Assembly (NCBI GenBank): GCA_905221605.1
Contig: CAJNDS010002342.1
Coordinates: forward strand, 1-64,000
Source of the DNA: Symbiodinium natans
Lineage: Eukaryota; Sar; Dinophyceae; Suessiales; Symbiodiniaceae
DNA: 64,000 nt
Direction: 5' to 3'
The translations under genes were made by a program, and so were the position numbers. Positions within the stretch are counted from its first letter, which is position 1, and each line of letters opens with the position of its first letter. The notes below the pieces were generated by a model. It did no database searches, was not told the origin of the DNA, and worked only from the letters and a program-made list of their open reading frames with translations. Positions 38,600 through 49,441 of the stretch are shown here, one piece after another.

Positions 38600-40770
38600 A
38601 GGTTCTTTGTCAGCCTAGCTTTACAGCAATTGGTGCATGCAAGATTTTTACAGCCTGACGCGGTCTTTGGCCGCAACGTCTGGGTTTGTCCCAAAGGCGC
38701 CGCTTCGTGACTTGCAGCGTTCCTGCACGACCCCCCATTGCTGGGAAAATGCCTCTTAGGGGTACATACGTGACTCGAGGCAACATTTGTGGGCATTTTC
38801 AGGGTTTCAAGGGCCATTCGGGATTTTGGCTATCTTGGGTCTACAAGAAAAACGCCCAGCTGGATGCATGACGTGCTTGGACTCTTCGTTTCTAACGATC
38901 TTGACTCCCTATTGCTCGTCCCTTTCCCTAATCCTGACACCTTATTGAAGTCTTATTGCTCATCCCTACTCCTGACGTGAACAGATAATGCCCGGAGAGC
39001 CTCTGGGCAATTTCACCGAACTTGGGAAAATGCACAGGGCATTGTCGCAGGCTCCCTACCCTGAACGGACGGGGGATCCTGCAAGTAAGCCAGTGATGTT
39101 GCATTGCCAAGTGCTTGGGTTGCTCAGCCTGCAGATCTCCTGCCTTATGTTTTTTTAAGAGGTAGACAGCCCACTTGTTCGAAAGCGCAACCCGCCGCTG
39201 TCACTTCTCCTGCCTTTGCCGGCCTCCGCTTGGGTCAGTCAGGCCGCCACAGCTTCCCATTCTCTTGCCGGCTTCCGCTTGGGTCAGTCAAGCCGCCGCT
39301 TCCTCTTCTCTCAGTCAAGCCGCAGCTTCCTCCGTGCACCCTGGCCGTTGTCTTGGTACAGCTCCCTCTTCTGGCTCGGCCTTACACTCTCTCACAAGCA
39401 GTAGGGTTTTTGTTGTCTGAACTGCAGTAAGCAAACGTCAAGAAAGCACCTTCCCTACTTCTGAGGGCGGCGCGTGGATAACCGACACATTCCTGCACGT
39501 AAGCCAGTGATGTTGCATTGCCAAGTGCTGGGGTTGCTCAGCCTGCAGATCTCCTGGCCTATGTTTTCTGAGGTAGACAGCCCACTGGTTCGAAAGCGCA
39601 GCCACAGACTGAACTGCGGTAAGCAAAAGATTGCCTGTGCACGTGGAAATAGTTCTGTGAATATCCCATGAGACTGTACCAGGCCGGATAGGAAATGAAG
39701 TCCAGCTTGCTGCCGAGCACTTGAGGTCTACTTCGACCCATGCTGCCCCTCCAGAGGGTTGCCAGACCAGCACAGGCACGTAGCGTAATGTTGATTGTTT
39801 GCCTTCAGCTGGGCAGGCCAAGCGAGATCAGTGCTGCGGGGCTTTGCGGCGCATTGAGCAACACGGTACATTGAGAAGCTCAGCACACTGCCGGCGCTGC
39901 AGAACAGCACTGCCTCAGCCACGCGCAAGCCACTTCGCCACAGCGCTGATGCTGACAGAGGTTCCTGCCTTGCCACACGCTACTGTGCAATCCTGGCGAC
40001 CATAGCTGTGTGATTTGATTCCAGACATGCGGCTGGAAGTGAAAGTCGCGCCTGCTGCTGGGCTGCGTGTTCAGCAATTCCGTCCATCACGGCTCTAAGC
40101 CAGTAGTCAGGATCTGCCATTACTCTGACTGCCGGGAACTGGCCATTTCCACGAACTCAACCCCCTGAAAAAGCTCCGCCGACTCACCTGGCTGACAAGG
40201 ATGGTAGCCACCAGCCACTGGTTCGAAAACGCAGCCACAGACTGAACTGCAGTAAGCAAAAGATTGCGTGTGCATGTGGAAATAGTTCTGTGAATATCCC
40301 ATGAGACTGTACCAGGCCGGATAGGAAATGAAGTCCAGCTTGCTGCCGAGCACTTGAGGTCTACTTCGACCCATGCTGCCCCTCCAGAGGGTTGCCAGAC
40401 CAGCACAGGCACGTAGCGTAATGTTGATTGTTTGCCTTCAGCTGGGCAGGCCAAGCGAGATCAGTGCTGCGGGGCTTTGCGGCGCATTGAGCAACACGGT
40501 ACACTGAGAAACTCAGCACACTGCTGGTGCTGCAGAACAGCGCTGCCTCAGCCACGCGTCAAGCCACTTCGCCACAGCGCTGATGTTGACAGAGGTGCCT
40601 GCCTTGCCACACGCTGCTGTGCAATCCTGGCGACCGTAGCTGTGTGATTTGATCCTGCAGACATGCGGCTGGAAGTGAAAGTCGCGCCTGCTGCTGGGCT
40701 TCCAGTACAGACTTGTGCCGAGATGCGGCGCTGCACGCTGCCATGCATGCGCCAGATGGGGTGGGGTTCC
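38600..40770. repeat. R1/R2 short-repeat cluster, unit 3
   Basis: R1 copies near 39770-40065 and 40405-40755; R2 copies near 39078-39180 (partial), 39490-39670 and 40215-40300 (partial). The R2 at 39,180 is interrupted by about 230 bp of an internally repeated 'gcctccgcttgggtcagtca' motif (39,218-39,420) not seen in units 1 and 2. Confidence 0.75.
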
Positions 40771-41004
40771 AGAATTAGGGGGACCCAAGGAAGACCCCAA
40801 TGCAGTAGGATCCCCAAACGAGTACCCCTAATCTTGGAAAGCCCCCAGATGCATTCCTGACGTCCGCTGCGTGGCTGCAGATCTCTTCTTCTACAGACGC
40901 CACCCTCCTCCGGCAGACCAGGATCGCTGAACATGAGCAACCCGAAGCCTTGAAGTGCTCTTACCCCTGAAGCTTTTCTTCAGCCATCCCCTGCCTCTGG
41001 ACAT

Positions 41005-41061
41005 CAATGCAGGCAATGCGGGCAATGCAGGCAATGCAGGCAATGCAGGCAATGCAGGCAT
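41005..41061. repeat. 10-bp minisatellite, unit 3
   Basis: About six units of the same 10-bp motif, with one 'aatgcgggca' variant. Confidence 0.85.
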
Positions 41062-42116
41062 GCCAGAGTCCAGACCATGATCTTAGGCTTTACCCAAGCC
41101 CCAGTGGCAGCGCAGATTCATCATGGAGAGTCCGTCCTACTTGGTCCAGCATGATGGCAACTCTCCTGGACGGCTGGGTTTATAGTGACAGAAGCATCAT
41201 CCCTGCAAAACCCCTTACAATCCTCAGGGGGCACCCCCTTTTGAGAAGCTCCTAAGTGGAAACGCCTAAGTGGCAGCAACTTCGGAGTAGTGCCCCTAGG
41301 GCAAAAATTACGGTCCGCCCACAGCTTCTAGGCTCATTTCGGCTTTTGTCTCCACTTGCTCGTCAGAAATCGACCCTGCATCCTCGCACACGTGCGGCTG
41401 TCCAGAGTGTAGGGTGCGGTCATCAGGAAACATGAGGTTGGCAGGGCCTGGCAAAGACTGGATTTAGGGATGTTTTGGGTGCAGGTTTTGGGCCTTTATG
41501 TCGGAGTTCGCAGGTTCAGGGAAGGTTTCGTGGTCCGGCGCTAGGCAGTGGGAGATGCCACCCTGCTCGGCCGAACTAGGTAGCTAGACATGTGCACCTC
41601 GGAGACTGGAACTGCTTAAGTCTGAGGCCCTTGAAGATTTTCTTTGGGCATGCGCTGCCTGTGCTCGTGAGGCGACAATGCAGTTTAGGTCCTCAAGGGT
41701 TGTTGCCGCTGCTACCCCCCCAGTCAAAGCAGCGATGGGCGCAAGACCTGAGGTCTCATTGCAGGCACTCGCTTGCCCAGCAGGGCCCGCAGCAAGAAGA
41801 TGCTAACATGCGTCCTGCTCTAAGAGGTCTGCGCCTTCGTAATAGTAGTCATAAGAAGAATGCTTCTGATGCTGAGAATAACAACAGTACATACTGCTTC
41901 AGCACCAAGGTGAGGCTTAGCGCCATGCACGGGTTTTGAGGCTGCGCACAGGCCCGTGACTTGCAGGAAGTCGGCACTCCCTCTGATGATGAGGGCCAGG
42001 TTCCGAATGAGTTCCCTTTTGCGAAACTGCGGGTGGCTTCTGTCATTGAGATGTTCCTGTTTTCGTTGCGAAGCGCCCAGTGGTTTCCGTCACTTCAATG
42101 TGCCCAGACTCTTCGT

Positions 42117-43664
42117 GGAAGATGGGTTGTCAAGGTGTGAAATGTCAAGACGATTTCCACTACGCTCGAGTGGGGCTGCCAGGCGCACTCACCAGATCTG
42201 TGTAGCCTAAAACCAGAGTGGGTTGTTTCATCCCCCGCCCTAAGGAAATCGAATTTGCCGTGGGCTCGCCTTGGCGGCCGTGCCCTCCGCGCTTTGCTCA
42301 GGCTGCCACATCAACGTGCACGGCTCCTGTGCAACAGAATCGCCTTCGCCGCATCTTGGCTTTGTCTCCTTGCGTCCAAGTCGCTCACAGCCGGTGTGGA
42401 CACACGGAGACACTGTCAAGGACCGCATGGCATGGCTGCAAGGCTTCTGACGCGAGATCTCGAAGTGACTAAGCGCCAGTCTAGCATCCCAGTCCGAGCC
42501 TGAGGCCCCCTGGCACGGGCAGCTCACAACCATTACACTCATTAAACATCTGGGGGGGGGGGGAGGGGGCACCTTTTCAAAGCGCCTCGAGGATGAAAAG
42601 GCTTCGAGCTTTTGAAGCTTTGAAGCCTCGAGCTCGTGGCTCTGCAAGATGCTCCGGTTGGAGATGACTGCACCCACTCCAAGAATGCCCCCCTCCCGCC
42701 CCATCCGTGATTTCCAAAACACCTTCATGGCTCAATCATGGACCCCTTGTTAGGTAGCTTGTTGCAGCACGCCCCTTGAATATTTACTGTGCCCCAAAAA
42801 GGGACCAGCATTTTGAGAAGCCGCCGCGTGAGTTGAGGTCAAGAACAGTTGGCTTTGATGACTTTGCGAGTCGTTCGCGTGTGAGAAGTTGCAGTGTTCT
42901 CCACCGGGGTGCTGAGAGTCGAGGGTGAAACGGCGTCGAGCTTTTGAAGCTTTGAAGCTTTGAAGCTTTGAAGCCTCGAGCTCGTGGCTCTGCAAGATGC
43001 TCCGGTTGGAGATTACCGCACCCAAGAACGCCCCCCTCCCGCCCCATCCGTGATTTCCAGAACACCTTCAGAGCGATTTTTTATCCGCAGAAGCCCCATC
43101 CTTATGTGGGATTCCCGGAGGCCGGGATGGGAAAATCATGGACCCCTTGTCAGGTAGCTTGTTGCAGCACGGCCCTTGAGTATTGACTGTGCCCCAAAAG
43201 GGACCATCATTTTGAGAAGCCGCCGCGTGAGTTGAGGTCAAGAACAGTTGGCTTTGATGTCTTTGCGAGTCGTTCGCGTGTGAGAAGTTGCAGTGTTCTC
43301 CACCGGGGTGCTGACAGGTACAGGTTTAGATAGCTGTGTCCCCTGCTCTGCACAGGAATCCGGAGACCTCTAAACCGCCTGAGCCCTGAACCCTAAACTT
43401 TAAACCCTAATTAAACCCTAAACCCTTCACGACCCTTTGGGAAGCCATCGTTTCGCGTTCCCGTTGAAAGTTGCTGAGGCTGCAAGTAGGACCTGTCTGC
43501 GCTGCTCAGCAAAATCTGCTCCAGCTGCTGTGCTTGGCTTTCGAGGGTAGCCCTCGTTTCCCTGAGTCTTTAGGCCAAGTGTGAGGGTAGCACACGCACC
43601 TGCACGTAGAAGATGTCTCAGGCTGTCATCTTGATGCCTGCACTCATCTCGCAAACTGTTTGGC
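42117..43664. repeat. 1,548-bp tract identical to 24516-26063
   Basis: Partner of the tract at 24516-26063; see that entry. The sharp edges, with diverged flanks in the same higher-order repeat, suggest gene conversion or a very recent exchange. Confidence 0.85.
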
Positions 43665-43669
43665 TCCCC

Positions 43670-45070
43670 CAAAAACGTCTGAGCCCAGATTCAGGACTTC
43701 ACGCCCACAGCTGGCTTGAGCTGAATCGTCTCAGCATTGAACCTTTGTCTTGGTGGCTTGCAGGCAGCCGTCTACCGCTCTGGTCTCACTTACCCAGGTT
43801 TTGCGGGCGGATCCTGCACATGCGTGCAGACTCTTCGCTTGTTCATGCCCCTCTCTCACCGCAGTGCTTTTGACCCTGGCAGAACAGCAGAACATGAAGC
43901 AAACGCCGCATCTTGGTGGCTCGTTGCTGGCAAAGAACCGACCAGGAGCAGCTCGGAACAAAACATAGTCGATGCTTGATCGGCGCATGTGGCGTCGCGC
44001 CGAGGCGTTGTTGCTCACGCAGGCGGCAGACGAACCACAGATTCCAAGGGCTCTTGCTCTTCGGGCTTCAAGCCGCAGTTCCAGCGGAAGGCGACCGAAG
44101 CCTCAACCTCAGATCACCGTGACAGCCTCTCCTCCCGTCTTTGCCATTGCCAGACAGCCGCGGGCGCTGCAACCGCTGTCCACTTGCACCCAGCGACTCG
44201 GAGCTGTTGCAGGCTGTCGACCTGGACTGTTCGTGCATTGCTCCTGCTAGTCCATCGAGATTCTGGGAGAACTTTGGGTTTCAGCCTTGAGCCGCTTGAG
44301 CTAAGGTTGGTTTCGTGGCTTAAGCCTTTCCCTGCAGGCCATGCGTGGCGAAGCTGGGCCCAGGGCTCCTCGCTGTGTTAACCTCATAGAGCCTTTAAGA
44401 CTTGGGACTTCGTTCCGGGCAGATGTGCGACTGAGAGCCTGCTGGTCGCGCGCTCCGCTGGATGCGCCACTGGCAGCGCGAAGCCAATGACGCTGAGCCC
44501 AACGCCTTAGAAGCCTTAGAAAAAGACTTCCAGCGGAGTGGTGAGAGGCTTCGCTCCTTTTCCGCCGAGCTGCGCCCCTGGTGTGCCACTGCCACTTTTG
44601 CAGCCTCATGGCCTCATGGCTCCGACGCAAAAAGCCCCCGAGCCCAGGAGCACAGGATCCACAGGACACCTGATGCAGTGAAGCTGGGCTGTGGCTTCCG
44701 TTCGGCACGGTTTTATGGGCACAGTTTCTGAGCCCGCGCCCACTTTGCTTCGACTTGCTTGCTTGATGGATTCCGAGTTGCGGGCCTGCCCTGCTCTTCA
44801 TCGCGCCTTCTGCGCCGACCGCACCAAAAAAGGGGAGTGAGTGTTGAGTGCAGATGCATGCTGCGTGCTGCTCTTACGTGCAAGCCATAAGCAGGGTCCC
44901 GCAACAGATGAAGGAAAGCTTGCTGATTCAAGAACGCATGCACGGTTTACAAGGTGCGGTATGTTTTGCTCGAACTTGAAATCTGATGCTATGTTGAGGT
45001 CTGTAGCAGCATGATTCAGAATGACAAGTGCTTGCGCGCGTCCGCCTCGGCTGTCTGGCAAGGCAATGCC
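43670..45070. other. Decayed ORF-like module, unit 3
   Basis: Counterpart of 7060-8400. It contains an extra stretch near 44,480-44,600 with a forward open frame rich in Glu and Arg. Ends at 'tcggctgtctggcaagg' beside the CCCCCAAA array, as in unit 1. Confidence 0.35.
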
Positions 45071-45095
45071 TGAACTTCTAAACTCCCAAACCCCA

Positions 45096-45382
45096 ACCCC
45101 GCAAACAACCCAAACCCCCAAACCCCCAAACCCCCAAACCCCCAAACCCCCAAACCCCCAAACCCCCAAACCCCCAAACCCCCAAACCCCCAACCCCCCA
45201 AAACCCCCAAAACCCCCAAACCCCCAAACCCCCAAACCCCCAAACCCCCAAACCCCCAAACCCCCAAACCCCCAAACCCCCAAACCCCCAAACCCCCAAA
45301 CCCCCAAACCCCCAAACCCCCAAACCCCCCAAACCCTAAACCCTAGACCCGAAACCCTAAACCCTAAACCCTAAACCCTATT
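45096..45382. repeat. CCCCCAAA array ending in CCCTAAA units
   Basis: About 27 units of the 8-bp CCCCCAAA (45113-45333), then CCCTAAA units with variants to 45382. It occupies the position of the CCCCAAA/CCCCAAAA array of unit 1, so the array has changed its unit between copies of the higher-order repeat. Confidence 0.95.
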
Positions 45383-45796
45383 GAAGGCCTTCAGCCCCTC
45401 TAATCCTGAAAGCCCTGCAAGTTCTCCACCTCTTGCTTGCCTCCATGTCGAGCTATGCAGTACTGCTTCTGGAGCAGCTCCACGCGAGGAGGCTCCACAC
45501 GTGTAACGTTTTTCTCGGGTTTAGGGGTTTAGGGTTGAAAACGGTTTAGGGGCATGGGGATTTCGGGGTGTATGAGGGTTTAGGGGTTCAGGGTTTATTC
45601 GGATTTAGGGGTTTGGGGGTTCTGGGTTTATTAGGGTTCAGAGCACCCCCGAGCTCCCGAGAGCTCCCGCTTGCTCGTCGTCTGCGGAATTCCGCCTACG
45701 CGGTGAGGTCATGGGGTGTTTTGGGCCAGATTCTAGAAGTGGACATGTGTCAGACAGCATGTGCAACTTGTTCGGCGGCTCAGAGGATGGGCCGAT

Positions 45797-45851
45797 GCGG
45801 TTTAGGGTTTAGGGTTTAGGGTTTAGGGTTTAGGGTTTAGGGTTTAGGGTT
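45797..45851. repeat. TTTAGGG tract
   Basis: About eight perfect TTTAGGG units, the purest run of this orientation in the window. Confidence 0.95.
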
Positions 45852-45972
45852 ACTCAGATGTTTGAGCATTGGTGGAGTCAGGGAAGTGTTGTGAGCTCCG
45901 GGTGGTATGTGCACTTCGGTGGGTCAGTGCTTTGCAATGTTGACAGTTCCGCGGTGGGGTCCCAAGCGTACT

Positions 45973-46108
45973 TTAAACCTAAACCCCAAACCCCAAAAAC
46001 ACCAAACCCCAAACCCCAAACCCCAAACCCCAAACCCCAAACCCCAAACCCTAAACCCTAAACCCTAAACCCCAAACCCCAAACCCTAAACCCTAAACCC
46101 TCAACCCA
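45973..46108. repeat. CCCCAAA/CCCTAAA tract
   Basis: Mixed CCCCAAA and CCCTAAA units in alternating blocks, opposite in orientation to the tract at 45797. Confidence 0.9.
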
Positions 46109-46431
46109 AAAGAATTCTGGAACCCTGGCCCAGGGCCCCTGAGCTCCCGGAGTTGATCTCCAGGTGCCTTCTGATTGGTGAACCGTGTGCAGCTTTTCCA
46201 GGCTTCCCCGCGTTTCTGAGTTGGTAGGTTTTTTTTTTGTTTTTTTAACGTGGCCTTCGTTTCCAGCACTAATTCATCTCCAGAACTCGGAAAAGTGGTG
46301 TGCAAAGACGCTGGCGGCTCAGTGCGTGCGAAACTTGGGCAGCCAGCACTGCAGCTGAGAGAGTCCATGCGCTACGCTGCATGTCGCATGCAAGGCTCCA
46401 CCTCGACCTCTCCGGTTGCAACAGCTTGCGA

Positions 46432-46504
46432 CCCTAAACCCTAAGCCCTAAGCCCTAAGCCCTAAGCCCTAAGCCCTAAACCCTAAACCCTAAACCCTAA
46501 ATCC
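46432..46504. repeat. CCCTAAG/CCCTAAA tract
   Basis: Five CCCTAAG variant units flanked by CCCTAAA units; the variant has been amplified as a block. Confidence 0.9.
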
Positions 46505-46652
46505 GAAAGCCCCCTTGTAACACCCCTGCAAACAATGCACTTGCTTCTCCTTCGCTCACTCCGGATCGCCATGAGCCCCTCCTAGGCTGCCAGTGCGACC
46601 CTTTTACTATGTTTTGCTTTTGTTGTGTGAATTTCGCTCTCTATATTTTGTG

Positions 46653-47112
46653 TGTGTGTGTACGCTCTGTTGACAAAGAGTTCTGAAGAGGCAACTTCAT
46701 CAGGAGTCTCTGGTGCAAAAGCAGGGGGGTCACCCACGACCTTGACTGGTGACCCAACGAAGAGAGTCAAGTGTTCGTGCTGAAATCTGGCCTGATCAGC
46801 CAGACGTACCTGCAGTTTCACTCGCTGATTGCAATTTGCCGAGCTCGCAGAAATACAGCTCCGCAGCATTGACATTGACTGCACCCTAGGACTGTATGCT
46901 TTTGGTGGCAACGCCCCTTGCATGTCGAAAGCATCCACCATGAAAGAAGCATGTGTCGCAGTCAACCATTTCTTGCAAGATCGCTTCCCAGACGGAAACT
47001 GGACTTCCCTCGCAGTGATTCTGAACCCTCACACAGGGCTCCACCGCGACATGGGGAACATGATTGGCATGTGTGAACACCTACTAACCTCTCGAGGGTC
47101 GTCCCAGTGTGT
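46653..47112 (+). repeat. Left 460-bp terminal direct repeat
   Basis: Starts at tgtgtgtgtacgctctg and ends at gtcgtcccagtgtgt. It matches 53402-53861 with no mismatch that I can see, which implies a recent origin. It contains the dioxygenase-like fragment described separately. Confidence 0.9.
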
Positions 47113-47182
47113 ATTCGGCTGGATCTCTGTCAAAGTGCCAGTCGTGAGGCTCGTTGGCCAGCAATTGAACTTAACACTTTGA
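46829..47182 (+). pseudogene. Fragment resembling a 2-oxoglutarate/Fe(II) dioxygenase core
   Basis: The open stretch begins after a stop and has no ATG at its start; it reads YAFGGNAPCMSKAS, then VNHFLQDRFPDGNWTSLAV, then NPHTGLHRDMGN. A small-residue/Gly turn, a 'WTSL' strand and an H-x-D motif followed by N (HRDMGN) are the arrangement around the iron-binding HxD of 2-oxoglutarate/Fe(II) dioxygenases, a superfamily that includes the TET/JBP DNA base oxidases. The second iron-binding His and the 2-oxoglutarate Arg are not present before the stop, so the piece is truncated and not an active enzyme as it stands. The right terminal repeat has the same fragment up to the GT array. Family assignment is inference; it may belong to a longer protein of a complete element. 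Confidence 0.4.
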
Positions 47183-47270
47183 TACAAACATCCTTGATTT
47201 ACCAACCATGATGCACAAAACCGTGATTCACCAACCTGAGAACCTTGATGCATTATCCTTGATTCAATAT

Positions 47271-47325
47271 CCTTGATCCTTTATCCTTGATCCTTTATCC
47301 TTGATCCTTTATCCTTGATCCAAAG
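47271..47325 (+). repeat. 14-bp tandem repeat upstream of ORF1
   Basis: Three to four units of cctttatccttgat, preceded by degenerate copies back to about 47,230. It lies 40 bp before the ORF1 ATG, between the left terminal repeat and the first gene, where an element's promoter would be expected; a regulatory role is unproven. Confidence 0.75.
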
Positions 47326-47361
47326 GTACGAGAAGCTCGTAAGTCCAACCGCGCCACAGCC

Positions 47362-48930
47362 ATGTATCAGTTTCAGTTCTTCTGTGGTGGTGGTGGTGGT
47401 GCGTCCAATATGCATTCTACTGTTCCATCGTATGCAGAGGGCCCGGCAAGATTCAGCGGTCCGAGAAGACCAGCACTGCCACCGGGCATAGAATCGAATG
47501 CTCCACCACCGAGACCACCAAGAGCTCATAGACAGAGCCCATATATGCAGTTTGACCGTCCACAACAGCCACAGGTTGTTCCTTTTGATGGTCCTCAGAA
47601 CATGCAGTTTGACGCGCAGTTGTTTCACATGCATGATGCAGCTGTTCAGTTTGCAGACTCTTCAATGTTTACACCTCCGGAAATGCCGCCGCCGCCTGGA
47701 GCAACTCGTCTTGTTCGACCGACATTTCCCCAAGTGGAAGAAGCCTCTGTTGACCCCGCCCCCATCCCCCTACCACCACCGCCACCGCCGCCGCCTTTTA
47801 TGTTCCCTCCCCCCCCACAGCCGGTTGCCCCACCGCCGCAACCTTGGGTTGAACCAACGCCCGTCCCTTGCCCCACCATGCCAAACCCTTTCCAACCTCC
47901 CCCCCATCCTGTTCCACCTTTTCCCGGTCAAGCCAACCACAATGTCCCACCCCCATTGCCAAAAGCGCCCCCAAGGCAAATTGCAGGCATTGGACCACCT
48001 CACCCCCTGCCACACCTGCCATCCAACCAAGGGGGAGACGAAGCAGTTACCATTCGCAATGCGGTTGACAGCGATGCGGGTATTGAAGCTTCAGGTCAGT
48101 CATGTGCGACAAATCTTTCGTTGACGCTTCTTACACAGATCAACCAAGCCGTTGCAGTTCATGGCACCAGATTTGATTACATTGATCCTTTGCAGATTCA
48201 GACAAAAGAGGATCGATCTATTTGGCTTCGAACTTCAGCCGAGATTTTCTCTCTCTTACTTCCCGATTCTTATGAGCAAGTGGTGCAGCATCTCATGTCG
48301 TTGGTCACACCGCTTGATCCAACTTTTCATATCGACTTGTCAGTCGTTCAACGCTTTGCCAAGATGATCGTGGCGTCGGGATGTGATTACAGAAAGGTTT
48401 TCCAGAAGAGAGCAGCTGTGATGAAAGATCCACACAACACAGTCGTTTGGCAGTTTCCTGTTGCCGGTTTTCCGCAGCCAACAACACTCCTTTCCGCAGG
48501 AAGCACGCAGTATGTGTTTTTCCATGGCACAAGCGAAGAAGGATGCATTGGCATATTGAGATGTGGAAAAGTTTTGCGATCAACCACAGATGGCGTAGGC
48601 ATGCCTCCTGGAAAGTTTTGCCTAGGGTTCTTTTGCAAAGCTATCGTGGGTTGGCCCACGCAGCAACAGACCGCAGCAGCAGCTACAGATATGTTCTTCC
48701 ACGGCAAGAACCAGTGCAATGTGGTGATACAAGGAGTTGCCAAGGGATCGCACTACAAGCCACTGACAGCCGATACACATCGAGAACAGATATGGTTGCA
48801 GCGTTATCCGGTCATACACAGCTCTTCCAAAGATAAAAGATGGTGCATCAGGGAGGATGTTGCCCACATTACACATTTTAATTTGATCTTCAACTCCGAT
48901 GAGGACTGGGGTACGTGGCAAGGAGTCTAA
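47362..48930 (+). CDS. Retroelement ORF1: proline-rich protein with possible ADP-ribosyltransferase-like C-terminus
   Basis: 522 codons from ATG, the first gene of the retroelement. Residues about 10-230 are disordered and rich in Pro, with runs of up to eight Pro near 135-150. Residues about 230-370 look folded and helical. From about 383 a compact domain begins QYVFFHGTSEEGCIGIL, with H388, followed by G-rich GMPPGKFCLGFFCKAIVGW. A His in 'HGT/HGS', then 'I...G', then a Gly-aromatic segment is the pattern at the NAD site of PARP-type ADP-ribosyltransferases. The usual Tyr and Glu cannot be placed with confidence, so activity is uncertain. Such a domain is not standard in Penelope-like elements. 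Alternatively it could be an unknown nucleic-acid-binding accessory protein. The gap to ORF2 is 511 bp. A different frame inside it (47498-48124) is only a shadow of the proline-rich part. Confidence 0.75.
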   Translation: MYQFQFFCGGGGGASNMHSTVPSYAEGPARFSGPRRPALPPGIESNAPPPRPPRAHRQSPYMQFDRPQQPQVVPFDGPQNMQFDAQLFHMHDAAVQFADSSMFTPPEMPPPPGATRLVRPTFPQVEEASVDPAPIPLPPPPPPPPFMFPPPPQPVAPPPQPWVEPTPVPCPTMPNPFQPPPHPVPPFPGQANHNVPPPLPKAPPRQIAGIGPPHPLPHLPSNQGGDEAVTIRNAVDSDAGIEASGQSCATNLSLTLLTQINQAVAVHGTRFDYIDPLQIQTKEDRSIWLRTSAEIFSLLLPDSYEQVVQHLMSLVTPLDPTFHIDLSVVQRFAKMIVASGCDYRKVFQKRAAVMKDPHNTVVWQFPVAGFPQPTTLLSAGSTQYVFFHGTSEEGCIGILRCGKVLRSTTDGVGMPPGKFCLGFFCKAIVGWPTQQQTAAAATDMFFHGKNQCNVVIQGVAKGSHYKPLTADTHREQIWLQRYPVIHSSSKDKRWCIREDVAHITHFNLIFNSDEDWGTWQGV

Positions 48931-49441
48931 TCCTTTTTTTTTTGGGGGGGCCTCCGAGGTGGTACGTGCAAAGGTCTGCGCTACAATGTTTCACCAAAAT
49001 TCGCACACCATTTTCCTTACGTGACACTACCACAAACTCAGCCAAGCTATGCTGAGTCAGAGTCTCACCTTCGTCACAAAAGTCAGCATTGATAACTGCA
49101 CATCCCAGAAAGAAGACAATTGCGAGAGCGAGAGACTGAGAGCAGTGCATGTTACATGTCACGACAGTCATGCTGTTGCAGTTGTGATGTTGTGGTCATG
49201 TCGGTGGGCGTGCTTTGTACGCGAATCCGTTTTCTCAAGCCTCAGCAAGAAAGCATAAAACGACCGATCGCGCCGTGTTTGGTTGCATGTCAGTGGCAGT
49301 CTGCATGTTCGATGTCTGTTTTCACGCGCACGAATGCTTTCTATGCAGTAAGACGCATCAATATCAAACATCCTTGCACGCAATTGACTTCTGTTCACCA
49401 AATGTACTTGGTGTAAACAACAACTAAGTATCGTTGTACAA
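48931..49441 (+). other. Spacer between ORF1 and ORF2
   Basis: 511 bp with a T8-G7 tract just after the ORF1 stop (48932-48948). I see no gene; it could hold a leader or internal promoter for ORF2. Confidence 0.5.

Larger units (their letters stand above)
38561..45335. repeat. Higher-order repeat, unit 3 (truncated)
   Basis: Third copy. It holds the R1/R2 cluster, the 10-bp minisatellite, the 1.5-kb module identical to unit 2, the 7.06-8.4-kb-type module and a CCCCCAAA array, then stops. The counterparts of unit 1 beyond about 9 kb are absent, and unrelated telomere-like clusters and a retroelement follow. Confidence 0.75.
45383..46652. other. Telomere-like clusters and unassigned DNA
   Basis: Between higher-order unit 3 and the retroelement. 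It contains (TTTAGGG)n at 45797-45851, CCCCAAA/CCCTAAA at 45973-46108 and CCCTAAG/CCCTAAA at 46432-46504, separated by 120-320 bp of sequence with no recognisable gene. Confidence 0.75.

Noticed and set aside
46582-46965. Reverse-strand frame of 127 codons over the left terminal repeat, also in the right one
   Set aside because: Its preservation follows from the identical repeats; the forward frame holds the motif-bearing fragment.
47498-48124. 208-codon frame overlapping ORF1
   Set aside because: Shadow of the proline-rich ORF1 in another frame, with no motif.
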